DNA of 64,000 nucleotides, taken from Todiramphus chloris collaris (lineage: Eukaryota > Chordata > Aves > Coraciiformes > Alcedinidae). The translations under genes were made by a program, and so were the position numbers. The number at the start of each line of letters is the position of its first letter. Position 1 is the first letter of the stretch. Positions 22,358-35,292 of this stretch are shown in pieces. The stretch is from positions 9,702,023 to 9,766,022 of the forward strand of contig JANVCC010000040.1 of the NCBI GenBank assembly GCA_025345505.1, written 5' to 3'. The notes below the pieces were generated by a model. The model was not told the DNA's origin, did no database searches, and saw nothing but the letters and a program-made list of their open reading frames with translations.

Positions 22358-22526
22358 GGGCTGGCCCAGGCTGCCCAGGGAGATGGTTGAATCAGCATCT
22401 CTGGAGGGCTTTAAAAGCCTTGTAGATGAAGTAGATGGGGATGGGACGTGGTTTAGTGGTGAACTTGGTAGAGTTAGACTGATGGCTGGACTCGATCTTG
22501 AACGTCTTTTCCAACCTGGATGATTT
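22358..22526 (+). mobile_element. CR1 LINE 3' end
   Basis: Sense-strand CR1 3' region: 'ggcccaggctgcccaggga', 'ggagggctttaaaagcc', then the 'gtggtttagtggtgaactt' block and 'ttttccaacctggatga'. The terminal octamers are degraded. It belongs to the same subfamily group as 21108-21218 and has the same orientation. Confidence 0.92.
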
Positions 22527-25500
22527 GAAATGAGATATGGTAATTGACCAAATGGAAATAACGATTTATGTTACCCTGGCTGCACTAAACTTCAGAGACA
22601 GTTCCCCTTTGAAAATAATGTTAGAAACTGCCCACAGCCGTCTTGTCAGTGGATTATTGTGGATTATTACTCCCCTTCCAACAGATTCATAACAAGTTTT
22701 TGACCAGAAATGAAGGTGGAAATGGGGACAGTGTTTTCTGTTCCCTGCTCTCTTTGAATGTATCTTTGCAGAAAATAGCTATCTGTGGCAGGGGGATGCT
22801 TACTTTACATCAGGCATTTATACGATGTCAGGAGTGAAAACACACACTTTCAGAAGTCACCTTCATGAGTTACAGGTACACAGGCAGGATCTGGGGAATT
22901 TTATCTTAATAACCCAGCTTGTTTATAGCAGTGACAGACCAGAAATTAAAAATTGAGCATCACCAAAACTATAAGTGGAAAATTTGGAAAGGAGTATTGA
23001 CCGCTTCTGGCTATCACAGAGCTGACTCGAAGTGTTTAAACAGCAGGCCTTAAGCTATGTACAGGAGTTTGGTTTTAGCACAGAAATCCTGGAAGATCAT
23101 GAAGGTGAGAACTTGAGCAGATGTCATACATGATGTTGAGTAGTGGCCATTGCTTTCTTCTCAAAAATAGTCCAGGTTTAAGCATGTAAGCCTTGCAATT
23201 ATTTTTTCATCCCACAAATGTTAATATTTACTAGGTAGTCAACCTCCAGACTGCAGTGTCTTATTTGCATTGTCGGTGGTATGAATTAGACATTAGCTAA
23301 ATTAAAATGTTAATCTGCTGCTGCTATAATTATATGACTAGAACTCATGCTTGAGCATGGGTGAGATATTTCTGGTTAATGCAGAAATGTTTCCATCTCC
23401 CTTCTCGTAAGAGACTGCACCTCCTGAGCATGGCAGGGTGGGCGCTGGGTGAGAGCGCAGATCGTGGGACCTCTTCTCCTGAGCAGGGTAAGGAATGCAG
23501 GAGCGGGTCTCAATGAGTTGTGATTGTGTGAAGCCTCGGGGGTTGGAGAGTCACCAAGAGTCATCCTCTGTGCACAAGCTCCCCCTTATGGAAATGAAAA
23601 ATACTAAACAATGCTCTTTTATTTTTTCCTCTGGAGTTGGACAGGACTAAGAACTGATTTGTGTGAAGGAACTTCTCTTGACTACAGTAGTGTTTGGAGA
23701 CTCAATGTTTGACGTGCTGATGATTTAAGGAATTGGCTTATCCTCCCCATGACACACAAGCGGTGAGGTGTGTGCACGCTTCTATACTCAAAATGATCTG
23801 TGCTGCTTTCCAGGCTGGAATTTCTCATGGCATCATGGTAATGAGAGGGGAGAGAGGCTCTTTGGGTAGCAAAAGGAACTGGGATATCTCAGTGAGAGTT
23901 GTAGCTCTACCCTCCTCTGCCTTATGAAGAGCAAAACGAAGTCATGAGGAACAAATAATTTAGGTTTGGAATAGTTTTTATACCTGCTTATGAGGACATC
24001 TTATGATGTATATTTTGAGTTGGATCCTGATGGTGGAATTTCACCCTTAGTTATGAATAGTAAGATGCTTGAAGTTTTGATGAGAGATGCTGCCTGTGGG
24101 CTCACATGTTACCCAGGTGTGTTCAGTAATCTTGTGTACTAATCTTGATAATTAAACTTAATCTCATTAGTATTAAACATAATGAAGGGGGAAACTGTAC
24201 TGGAGAAGTGGACAGAAAAGCTGTTTGTTTGTGGTGGTCTGGGGCAGTTGAAGGTAGCTTATTGATTTCTACCTTACCTATTTTATGGACTTCTGGACAG
24301 ATTGCATGCTACAGAGAAGTGGGGCCAGAAATAACCAGGGAATGTGTGTGGCCAGGACAGAGGAACTGGTTGGCTCTTTCTATTCTTGAACACTCTGGCT
24401 CCTCTTCTGGTGATCTAGACAGCCAGCATGCACTGCAGTGGCATGGACGATGCTCAGGAATTCTGACTGACTGGGAGAGAGAGATGGACCAGTTGTTTTT
24501 ACGGGAGTGTGTAAAATGCATCAGCACAACATGAAAATCAAGAACATTATGATAAGTGTTGCTGGTGTAGGAGACTTGTAACTGAGCCTGCAACATCCGA
24601 GAGCAGTGGTTATATCTGAAGTCCTCTTTGGGGTGACCTGAACACATTCTGCATAAAGCTTTTATGTACCATAGTTCAACCTGAAAATCAGGTTGAAAAG
24701 TTCATTTTGAACCTTTCCTATGGCTACAGCAGGGAAAGCAGATTGAGGGTTTTCTATTAAAACAATTAAAATTCCCCACCAATGCTGGCTGTGTGCATTG
24801 TTACAGCTTTCTTCACCCATTGCCTGAGCGCTCTCTTGCTTGCCAAGTATCAAAAGACCGACCATAAAAACTACTCACCAAAACATACCTTGGTGACCTT
24901 TACAGACATGGTGACTTATTGGTGCTGAGCACCAGCTCTCTGATCAGGTCTGATCCCCCTGCTGTGACTTCCACTGCAGAGCTGTCCCTCCTGGAAAAAA
25001 GTGTGTTGTGAGCATATGTATCTTCATGCTGGTGAGGAACTAACCCGGTGTACACCAGAGAAAACACCTTGGGCAAGCGAGTCAAAATTGTATCCTCAGT
25101 TAACTCGAAGCTCAGCCTGTTGAGAGGCCAGAGAAACAAGAACTGTGACAGCCTGGGGTGCTCACCTGAGCCCAGTCGAACCCATTTAAACCTTTTTTTG
25201 GCTAGTAACTGTTAAAACTAGGCAAGTGGATTTCTGATCACTTCAGAAATAGAAAGGCAGATACCAGGAGCTGGGTTTATCTGCCCGGAGGTGATGCATT
25301 GATGTAGTACCTGGTTATCCCAAGGTCCAGCAGAAGGCCTGTGAAGCCATTAGTGCTGCTGTGCCTGTGGTTAAAAGTGGGAAGAAAGCTGGAAGGGGAC
25401 AAAGCATTTGTATGAGACTTATAATCTACGTGATTTTCAATTATTTGTTTTAACTAAATGGGTTTATGACACTAAAACACTGCTGAAGATTTGCTACCTG

Positions 25501-26819
25501 CTTCCTGAGCTACGGAGATGGGAAAAGCTCTGACATTGTGACCACTTTGCCTGTAGAGTTTCCAAGTGCACTTCTCCCATCGTTACTGAGTTACTCTGAA
25601 ATACCTGTATAAAACATCTTCCAGCTTTGAGAATTTTTGCTGTCCGTGTGATTCTCTTTTTACACTTTGTTTACTGGTATTCTAAAATGAATTTGTTCAA
25701 TTTGTGTCAATTTAAGTAACACTTCTTTGGTAGACCTCATTCTAACCAGCGCACGCACACAAAGAATCCCGGGCTTTCACAGTTGCAGCAGGTAACACAT
25801 TGAAATGTGGTTTGTTTTGGAGGAGGGGAAGATAGCGTAGTACAGCTAGAGCCAAAATACGTCTACTAGATGTCTGGGATTCAGTTCAAGTCTTGGCGGA
25901 TAATTACTCTTCTCTAATTCTGCAGTAGTTTAGCCGACTTTCAGTGTTATGGTGCAGGGTGTGATGGAAGGAGGGAGGCTCCTACACTGGTGTAATTGTT
26001 CCCTTCTCTGAGCAGAGGCTGAAGAGCCCCTTAATGCTGTAAATAGGGCCAGGGGATGGTTCCCTGCGTAGGCAGGAGGGTTGTAGGTCTGGGAATCTGC
26101 GACCCATTTGTAAGGCAGGACACGCAATGCCGAGGTGCCCAGCAGTGCCTGGCCGTGCCCGGTGCTCAGCTCCAGCAGCATTCAAGTCAGGCTCATTATG
26201 CCTGACATCCTTCCCTCAGCGCTAATCATTTTTCCATTTCAACAACGGCTGTTTACAGCAGCTGCTGCCTTATGTTTGGTTTGATCCCGGTCCAGATTTT
26301 ACAAGTGATTAAAATGCTGCTAATAAAGATATTTTAGCTAGGATTTACATGTTGACTTGCCTTTTCCAGCTCCAAAAGATCTTCCTCGTCTGCCCCAACG
26401 TGGCTCGTTTGCCATTTCTAGGGTGACCTGGTAGTCCTCCATCCCCAGCAGCCAGCCTCCCCTGGGAGCACTGGGAAGGTGTGGGGAGTGGCTGAATTCT
26501 GGAAGGAATCCTGGTGCCCTTGTATGTGCACGATAGGGAGATTATCTTACACACATTCCCCTGTACGTTCCCTTGGTTTACCACATACTCGGCTGATTCC
26601 TCTCGCAATGTTATAATTGCATTCATATGGTCTAATAGCAGTGGCAGTTACAAAAATGTCCAGATAAAGGCCGTGCCATCATCAAGGGTTTTGATGCAGC
26701 CTGTGTCCCCAGTCACAGCCAGGCACTGGAGTTATGGAACAAGGAGAGTTTTCTGCCCTGTGGGGTTTGTTTGGTTTTTGTTTTTCAGTCCTTTGGGTTA
26801 GAAACCGGCAGGTTCTCAG

Positions 26820-27090
26820 GGGCGATGGAGGTGAGCACAGTTCTCATGCTGTGCTCCCTCGTGCCCCGTGAAGCTGGACGCGTGCGCCAGGCTCCAGGGA
26901 GCATCCCGTCACCTGCCTTTGGGTAGGGTTTGAGAGATGCCCAGGGCTCGCTGGCAGGAAGGAGGAGAGCAGCAGAGGGTGCTCTGACTGCACCAGCCGC
27001 CGCAGCGCCCGCCAGCCTGGGGAGATGGATGGAGGGTTGTGCAAAGCAAAGCAGCACGCTGAGCCGCCTTCCCTTTCTCACCGCGCTCTC
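26820..27090. promoter_or_regulatory. CpG-island-like block
   Basis: A hand count gives about 14 CpG in about 220 bp (26865-27086) at about 60% GC, an observed/expected ratio of roughly 0.6-0.7. Open frames run on both strands (26785-27288 minus, 167 residues; 26930-27301 plus, 123 residues). None has a recognisable domain, and low stop density in GC-rich DNA explains them. It could be the promoter or first exon of an unrecognised transcript, or an intragenic island. Confidence 0.35.
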
Positions 27091-27429
27091 CTCAGCCCCA
27101 CCCTCTGCAAATGTAAACTCTCCCTTCTGGACTGGAAAAAAAACCCAAAAAACAAAGAGAGTTTGGGCGGGTGCCAGAGAGCAGCAATGGGCTCGTGGGT
27201 TGGCATCTGGCTGTGATGCTCGAGCAAACCAGTTACCTTGGAGGAGACTGAGTGGGAGTGCAGAAAGTGCACAGTGTGACTCAGGCATTTTTAGTTACTG
27301 ATCGAGAATAAAGCAAAGCCCAGGGTGGGTTTTGTTCAGCTCTTCATTCATGTTTGTGGCTACACGGTCATTCCATTGACTTGGCTTGAGTGACCCTGAA
27401 TATGGTCACTGCTGTAGGAATAATGGTTG

Positions 27430-27800
27430 TGAAAGGCAAGGTAATGTTAATGAAAACATAAGGAGAGATAAAATTCTTAAATAAAGATCCAAAATACTGT
27501 AAAGGAAAACATTGTTGATTTAACATTTATTGACATTTTTTGCTGGAGGCTGCACATTTTGACAAACAAAGCACAGGATTAAGGTTGGGTTTCTGTGGCA
27601 GGTGATCTGCTGGTTTGTTTTTTTATCACCTCACATCTCCTTCCTCTCTCTTTTTGTCTGTCACACCCATTTATATTATAAACCTTTTAATTGTGCTCTG
27701 CATATATCCACAGCATGGCTTGATTGAGGCCTGACTTGAATTATGTCTTGAACTGCTTATACGGTACTAATTACATTAATAATAATTGACTTCACTGGGC
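27430..27800. promoter_or_regulatory. Candidate enhancer: homeodomain-site cluster
   Basis: A repeat-free AT-rich block with 'ttaatg', 'gatttaacatttatt', 'cttttaattgtg' and, at 27764-27790, three TAAT-type cores in about 25 bp ('actaattacattaataata'). It lies just downstream of the CpG-rich block. Clustered TAAT cores are common in developmental enhancers but also arise by chance in AT-rich DNA. Confidence 0.25.
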
Positions 27801-29739
27801 TTTGGATCAACCTCAGAAGGAATAAATTTGCATCTCATTACTTACCCTGGTGGAGTTCTGCATGTACTCTTTCTGCAGATGATGGGGAGGCTGGACAGGG
27901 GCTTGTCCAGAGATTGGCAGAGGACCCCTGCGTGGTGGCTGCAGTGGTGGATGGTACAATTCCAGCCTCTGGTAGGACTGGAATGACGGGATCCCAGTTT
28001 CCATCAGGTTTGTGCCATGGTGCTGGTGGATGTTGCTGTCTGGCAGGTACAATTCCAGCTAAAGCTTTTGTGGCTGACATGAAGCTTGAGAGATCTACCC
28101 ACTAAGGGGTCTAGGCATGTGAAACAGGTTATTTCACAGTAGAAGCTCCCTCTCTTGAATTTGATGAATCAGAACTAAAGATACAGAGTAACTCAAACAG
28201 ATGGTTTGGGTTTGCTGCAGCAGGATTTGGTAGGCTGCTGTCAGCCTGTGTTCAAGAGGTTAGTTAATCTGAATGTCTTCTCTTCTTGGAGAAACACTGA
28301 CTCCATCAAGCCAGGCAAGGGATTAGTTGATTCAGTTAGAATTTTGTAGATACAGAGTTGTTGGGTCAGGTGCTTGCAACTGTATTTCTTCTGTCTCACT
28401 GAAATACTTCAGCCTCTCTATTACCCTGTGGTGTTGCCTGAACCCCCGCAGTTACCAGTGGAGAAAAATACGCATCTCAAGGGAGGCTTCTGGAGACAGA
28501 GATTCTTTGGGAATGAAGGTACTGTAGAGTATCTGCACAACAGCTAATATTGAAGTCAGTGATATCATCTCTTAGGGTCCAAAAAAAAAAAAAAGCTGGA
28601 GCTCTTTTGTGTTTGGTTTGTAGCATGCATACAAACACTGCTCTTTGATATCCGCGGTGGTCTAGGGGGAAAATGTGCTGGAAGAGAACCTTTGATTTCA
28701 ATATTATGATGGAAAATATGTATGTTTCTAGTTCCCAGGACAGAGTGAAAGCAGGGGAATCGGGATATAAGGAACAGGAGACAAGCAGAAATCAGAGGAG
28801 GAGGAAAGAAATGTGAAGATAGAAATATTCAGCTGTTTGCAGTTTTGTTTTCCTGCAGTTACACCTAGGAACTAGCTCAAAATCAAAGGGATGGCCTGAG
28901 AGTGCATAAGGGGTGTTTAACCCGGGGAAGGATGAGTGGCAGTGTTTGGGGGAAAGCTCTGGGCAGTTCTAGGCTGCCTGGGTACGAACATGAAGAACAG
29001 CTACAGAGATGTGGGTAACAGTAAGAAACAGCTGTTAGCAAGAGAGAAAGTAAGTGAGAACTTAAATGCACCAACTGAGATGCATTTTTTTTTTCCCCCC
29101 TAATAGGTCATGGCCAAGAGAGCACTATCTCCTTTTAGCATTAAAGATCTGAATTTTTACAGAGTTGCATTTTTTCATTCAGATGAGGACACAGCATTAC
29201 TTAGGGTCTGTTCTGCAAACATGGATCAAAACCTCTATTAAAGGCCATTTCCTGGAAGTGCTCAGAAGGAACAGCCTAATCAGTGCTTCATGGACCCAGG
29301 GGAGTGGAAAATTTGTGTGCTGTGATGTTTGTTGTGTGTTTAATATAATGAGCTACTTAGTGGTATTAAACCTTTGAAGATGTTTGTAGCTGTTAACTGG
29401 TTAAAGGCAGGGTGACTAAGACTGTGAAAGGTGTCCCAGCACTGGTTAGGTTGGTGTCTGGAGGGGAGATGTCCAATGAAAAGACCATCCCTCTTGGGTT
29501 AGTTAAAAACATTGCTTGGTCTGGCCATCACCTCCTGTATCTTGATTTTTCAAATGAGCATTATTCTACTAAAATACACTGAAGCCCTGCCTGATCCATA
29601 TCCATCAGAAAACTTAAGTCTGTATTCCACTAGCTGGTAATATATGACCTTATCATATGATGGTTGCTGGGTAATGATGTTTTGCCCCTCTTATCTCTAG
29701 TACCTTCTCCTGAGGATCTCGATGTACTTTCAGTGAATT

Positions 29740-30020
29740 TAATCTAGCTGCTCTTTTGCGTGCTGAAATTGTATTAACATCCTTGTTGCACGCGTCAAAG
29801 AACTGTGAATTGGGCAACGCTCACATAACATGCTAAATCTGTTGCAAAGCACATTACAAAATGTGAATTTTTAATATTGCTGTGGCAAACTCTTCTAGCA
29901 TGGTGCGAGCTTCCTGCTGGAGCACGGGGAAGAACGTGAATTAACAGCTTTAAGGTGGGTTAGGTGACAGCAGTGGTGACTACTGCCACGACAAATAAAC
30001 TGTCACACATGAAAAATGCT
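29740..30020. promoter_or_regulatory. Candidate conserved non-coding element
   Basis: Repeat-free text with mixed AT-rich binding-site-like words ('ttgtattaacatcc', 'gttgcacgcgtcaaag', 'aatttttaatattgc', 'gtgaattaacagc') and several retained CpG. It is listed only because it resembles amniote conserved non-coding DNA. Conservation cannot be seen from a single sequence. Confidence 0.18.
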
Positions 30021-32517
30021 AATACAAGAGACAATCTGTAGTGGTGCAGGTTTAGAGTACCAAGCTTGAGGTGTTTCGATCCAGGGAGTGAATTAGATTG
30101 TATTTCTAGGTTACCTCTGTCTTCCAATTTTGCATGCTCCTTCCTCTGCCCTTTTTTGTCTCATTGGTGCAGACTAGAAACCTTCTAGCTGTTTCTTGTA
30201 CAGTTCTTTTTTAGGACTCCTACATGGAAACTTGTCATCTTTGTTCTAGGTAAGGAATTTGTTTTTCTCATGAAAATGTTCCAAGTTTTTCATGAGGACA
30301 CTCACTGAGATCTAAATCTACTGAAAGTTACATCTTAAAGTGGTTCACTAAGCAGACACTAATCAAAAGAGTTATAATTCATTGGCAATTATAAACTCAT
30401 TCAGCATGTTGACTGATAAGAAAAAATAATGTTAATGGGCTTTCATGCTTGAAATGGTTGAAAGAGAACAAAGTCATTTAACTATATAAAGGTTCAAAGT
30501 AAAAGATTTTGCCCTGGCCAGTTTTAGTTTTGACACTCTGGGTTTTTTTTGTTTGTGTTTGTTTGGTTGGTTGGGGTTTTTTTAAGAAAAGGTAAAATGC
30601 CCACCAGCTGTAATTCCTGTGCCAGCTACTACCTTGGAGTCCTCGGGGACTGTACTGCTATGTCTTGCATGGAGGAGCCCACACTCTCAAATTGGCATCA
30701 TTATAAACCAGACCTTCAGTAGACCCAGTTCCCAGGGTGGGACCTGTAACACACACTGCCTGTTGGGCTCTAAATAATAATTTGTCCACGGTCATCAAGT
30801 TTCAGCTTCCAGATAGCAATCCTAGAGCTAAGTATGACAAGATGTGGAAGCCACTGAGTTAATGCTTCTGAATGGCCTCCTGATGATGGCCCTGCACATG
30901 CAGTCCTCTTCCTGTTGAATATATTTGCAGTTTGCTCCTTAACTCACTTGTGGGCCTTAATTTCTTGTGGGCCAGGAAGATGATGATTATACTCCAGCTC
31001 CTGCTTCAGCTGTAGTTCGTGACCTCTTGTTTTCAAATTTCATAAAGCATAGCAAAGTGACAGCCAAACACGAGACGTGCACGTTGCAAGCCAATCTCCT
31101 CCTGAACTCGCTTTGCAAGCCGGTTTCAGCCAAGCGTGTTGCGAGTGGAGGGCCCGTAATCTGTGCTGTATGTCTGGGCTTTGATGAGAAAACGTAATTC
31201 TATAGCCTCTGTGTGCTGATACGAATCCTCCTGCCTGTGTGGTATGTTGTGAGCCCACGGCCAATATTTTATGATGCAGCTCTCCGACAGCAAGCGAGTG
31301 AGTGAGTCATTTCCTCCCATCCTTTAGAATTATACTCTATGCGTTATGGGCATCTCCTTACATACAGTCACCAAGGTACAAGGACATGGTTCAGTGGTGA
31401 GTGCAGAAAGACTTTAATCCTCTCTCCAAGTAAATTTGGAAGGTAATATTTTGACAATGTATTTCATCTCCCTTTTGTGAATGGAGCTCTCGGGCCATGG
31501 TCGCCTGGTCTCTGGGCATGCCTTTGAGGCCAAATTTGTCAATTGTTTGCATTGCCTGGCTGCGGGGAGTGCCCTGGAGAGCATCTCCATAGTGCTCCAT
31601 CTGTTATGTCCTCAGGGGGAAGAGGAAAGCATCCTGCCCTTAAAGTGACCTCTGGACACCTGGGTGTGATGTGCCATACCCGCTCTTGGGGGCACTCCAG
31701 GCCAGGAGATGGGTCCCTGGCCCAAGAGGCTGACCAGCAGCACCTGAGGTGGGCAGGGTGCCTCTGCAGCAGTGCTCTCATGTGGGGGGTAGCTTTTCGA
31801 AATGTTCCCAGCAGGTTTAGTTGCAGTATCTCTCTTGCATGGTTTTGAGAGCTGCCGCAAGAGCCTTGGGAAAATGATACCTGACTTCAGCTGGAGGAGG
31901 AATGGATAGTCATGATGTCATCATCATGAGAAGAGAGCTGCAGAGAAGAGTGAGCAGGGATAGGTGTTAGAATGGAAATGAAGATGTGTGACAGGGAAGG
32001 AGGCTGAGGAAGAACTTCTCCTGTTGTAGGATAGAAACACTTCTATCTAGTATGATAAGGAAGCCACCTTCAGCCAGCCTGTTGTGATGCAGAAGCACAT
32101 CCTTTTTGCAGAGCAGGGCTGTGCATCTCATCCGTTTGGTGGACAGACGGAGATCTTAAGCACCAAGAGGACCCTTGGCAAAAGTACACACTAGGTAGAG
32201 CACCAGGTTGCCTGGCAGGGATGCCTCTCTAGCAGTGGGAACCTTCCTTTGGAGAGCCTAACATCAAGCTCTTCTTGGCCCCAGTTTACCGGCTGTGCTC
32301 CAGCCAGCTGTGGAGCTCCAGGTAGAAAAGAAACATGGCATTTTCCAGGTGAACAGTTATCTTCCACCTGGTAGTAAGCCATTAAATGCCTACTTGTGTT
32401 TGCTGCTCACCCTGACACAGGACCATGAGCTGTAGATGATCCATATTTCCTCCAAGGGAGTGCCTCACTATCACTAGCAATGTTGAGGGAGAACACCAGT
32501 GCATCCATTTTGGGGGG

Positions 32518-33012
32518 TTGATGAGCATCAAGCTCTGTGGGGGCAGCCAGCGGTCTCATGTACCAGGGAGCGTGGAACGGGACCAGTGCGTGGTGAGGCC
32601 AGTGGGTTGGGAGCATCCCAGTTTGGGCAGTTGCATTGCGCTGCCACCACAGTCGGGTCGTGCCGAAGGAGCAGATGGGGCTGCTCCGCTGGGGCTTGGT
32701 TGCCACAATAGCCCCGAGTCACAGCTCGCCGGAGCAGACCCCCTAGGCAAAACACATCTGATTATCGAGTGTGATTTACCCTCCCCAGCAATCTGTGTAA
32801 TAGTTCATTGGTCATCATGGAAATGTGGGACTTTAAGGTACAGAACAATGCAAAATTTGTTCTTGCAGCGTAAGTCGATTTCCATGTACAAAACCTTCGC
32901 CACTCCTGCAACAATATATAAGCCTCTAGCTGGTGGAAATCATGTGCTGTTAGGAGACTACGAGAGATTTATGCCACTGGAACAATGGAAGTCTGTTGTT
33001 TCGCTGATATGA
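32518..33012 (+). other. 164-residue open frame over enhancer-like sequence
   Basis: The frame is open for 164 residues. The last 55 or so residues are not low-complexity, but I recognise no family, no signal peptide and no membrane segment. The DNA at 32745-33010 carries retained CpG and motif-like words ('ctgattatcgagtg', 'gaacaatgcaaaat', 'gtaagtcgatttcc'). A splice-donor-like GTAAGT lies at 32869-32874, after 'cttgcagc'. It could be a non-coding element, a lncRNA exon or chance. Confidence 0.2.
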
Positions 33013-33244
33013 TATACGCTGAAAGTTTTCCGACTATATATTTAAACAGAAAATGTCTCAAAGCTCTGATATATGCAATAGAAGACTCCTTATGCTGTAT
33101 AGATTTGTACACTCCATAGGCTGATATGATTGCACCTCTACATCATCTGCTGCCCTCTGTCAGTGCCTGCTGGAGTGCGCGGAGCTGGTCGGGAGGGATA
33201 AGGTCTGGGAGGGGACGGTGGGGTTTGCTGCTGAGGGCCTGGAA

Positions 33245-33256
33245 TGCAGTAGGGGG
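33245..33256 (+). promoter_or_regulatory. Possible CTCF core site
   Basis: 'gcagtagggggc' matches the CTCF core (CCASYAGRKGGC) at all but the first position. About 90 bp upstream (33150-33165), the minus strand carries a weaker AGAGGGCAG core. Core matches alone are common, so binding is unproven. Confidence 0.25.
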
Positions 33257-34767
33257 CTGCACGGGCTGCAGCGAGGGGACCCGGTCGGGAAAGGCTCAGC
33301 CCAGCCTGGGGGTCGGGGCAGCCTCACACCAGCCAGCTTCTCTACGTGTGGATGATCATTCCTCTTTGGGCTTGCAATGTTTCAGAGTCTTATTTTATAT
33401 AATTTTCATTCTACATCCAACTTTCTTTGTGTGCCCTATAATTCTTTGCAGAATTATAAAAGAGTTAAACAACAGACTTGCTTGATGAAGAGCCTAAGCT
33501 CTTGCTCCTAAATTGCATTCAAACTGGGATTTACTAAAGTCGATCAGGAGGTGAGGACCTTGCAAAAAAGTCTGGATCTTGCTTTTTCATGTTACTGGAA
33601 GGTGGAGAAACTCAGTCCCTGCATGGCTGGAGTGGGTTGTGAGTGAGCAAACCCAGAGCTGAAAACTGAGCAACGGGGGAGGACTTTGCATTGCTCCAGT
33701 AGGTACAGGTATCTAGGGTCTGGCATCTGATCCCAGACCATCTCAGCCTTTGGGTGAGAACATGGAGCTCAGGCTCCTACAAACCGTGAGAGTTTGTAGA
33801 GCAAATGCTGTTCTCTCTCACATCCAAAATAGCGGTAATGGAGTAGCTCAAAGTGCAGATTCCTGCAGAAGTGAGGAGGTTGTGCATCTACCCACTGAGT
33901 GCGGGCACTGCTGCCCTTGTGTGGGCATCCAAACTCCTGCCCGAGGGTTGGGAAACTGCATGGGAGAAAGTGCAAAGGGAAGGAGAGAGGAGAAACCCCA
34001 GGAGAACTTGGGGGTCACCTGTGTAGCAAGGGGGATTCTGATGTGTGCAAAAAGTTCTGCAGTTGTAGATAACCCTTTTTAATATCCTTGCACATCAGAT
34101 GATTTTAAAATGGTGATGAGATATTGTGATTTTCTTAATTACTCCAAACACATCACAGCATTTTCTAACCCCACTTCAGGGAATCTCAATGGTCTGAAAT
34201 TTGTTTTTTAAATGCTAAATTTCTTGTGTGCGTTTCATTGGTGGCTTGCTGTCTGAATGTGAAGCCTTCTGAGCTACTTGGCGTAGCTGCAGTTAGTCAA
34301 ATGGAATTTTTTTTTTTGTTCTCTTCTGGGTCCATAGTACAGTAGCTTTTATAATTTACCTTATATATTTGCTCCCCTTCATACTTGATTACATAAGTTT
34401 GATCATCTTCTTGCATGTAATACTTATATGTGGGATAAATGGAAAATGAAAACTCCACCACCCAGCATATTTGTTTAAAAAATACATGTATGTAGTCATA
34501 GGCTGGTGACAGTTCCAAGTGTCACACTTGAGCCTCAGACACGCTGTCTCTCATTCTGCCTACCTGTAACAGAAGCTTACCAGTGATTAGCTATCCCAGG
34601 AGCTGCTCTGGAGACTTAGCAAACTCATGGGCATAAAGCGTTTTGGAATCCCTGGAGAGAAGCTGCTCTATTGTCTTTTTTAATAGGAAAGTTCCAGGGA
34701 GACTTGACAGTCTCCCAGAAGATGAATTTCTTGGCAGATACCTCCTTGTGGCAGCTCAGTGCAGAAC

Positions 34768-35292
34768 TCACAGAATGGTCACAGAATTCCAGCATGGTGG
34801 GGTTGGAAGGGACCTCTGGGGATCACCTGGTGCCACCCCCCTGCTCCATCCAGCAGGGTCACCCAGAGCAGGGGGCCCAGCAGCGCAGTGTCCAGGCGGG
34901 TTTGGAATCTCTCCAGACAAGGAGACTCCACAGCCTCTCTGGGCAGCCTGGCATGGGCTCCAACACCCTCACACCAAAGAAACTTCTCCTTCTGCTTAGA
35001 TAGAACCTTCTGGGTTCCACTTTTTGCCCATTGGCCCTTGTACTGTTGCTGGGCACCATTGACAGGAGTCTGGCCCCATCCTCTTGCCCCCCGGGGCCCT
35101 TTAGCTCTTGCTCAGCATTGCTCAGCTCCCCTCTCAGGCTGCTCTTCTCCAGATGAATAGCCCCAGGGCTCTCAGCCTTTCCTGGGCACAGAGACACTCC
35201 AGTCCCCTCAGCATCTTTGTATCTTCAATGGAACTCTCTCCAGTAGTTCTGTGTCTCTCTTGCACTGTGGAGCCCAGAACTGGCCACGACTA
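34768..35292 (-). mobile_element. CR1 LINE 3' region (antisense), left arm of inverted pair
   Basis: About 525 bp that read on the minus strand as CR1. On the plus strand they begin with 'ggttggaagggacctctgg', then 'cagcctctctgggcagcctg', 'acaccctcacaccaaagaa' and 'ggcccttgtactgttgctgg'. After the 'cccccggggccctttagctc' block they run up to 'cccagaactggccacgac'. It reaches about 120 bp further 5' than its partner at 38328-38726. The two share a segment of about 60 bp with no difference by eye, and similarity overall is high. The octamer tail is only partly kept ('cacagaatggtcacagaatt'). Confidence 0.94.

Larger units (their letters stand above)
22527..34767. other. Long repeat-poor, gene-free stretch
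   Basis: More than 12 kb in which I recognise no coding exon and no interspersed repeat, unlike the flanks. It contains a CpG-island-like block (26820-27090), a homeodomain-site-rich block (27430-27800), a conserved-looking AT-rich block (29740-30020), a 494-bp open frame (32518-33012) over enhancer-like text, and a possible CTCF site (33245-33256). Simple runs: A14 at 28581-28594, T10C6 at 29085-29100, T/G-rich at 30542-30587 and T11 at 34307-34317. Lack of repeats over this length is compatible with a regulatory desert. Confidence 0.5.

Noticed and set aside
28581..28594. Poly-A run as a possible processed-pseudogene tail
   Set aside because: No coding similarity upstream and no polyadenylation signal at the right distance.
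31379..31400. 'aggacatggttcagtggtga', similar to a CR1 block
   Set aside because: Only about 20 bp match and neither flank continues as CR1, so chance is likely.
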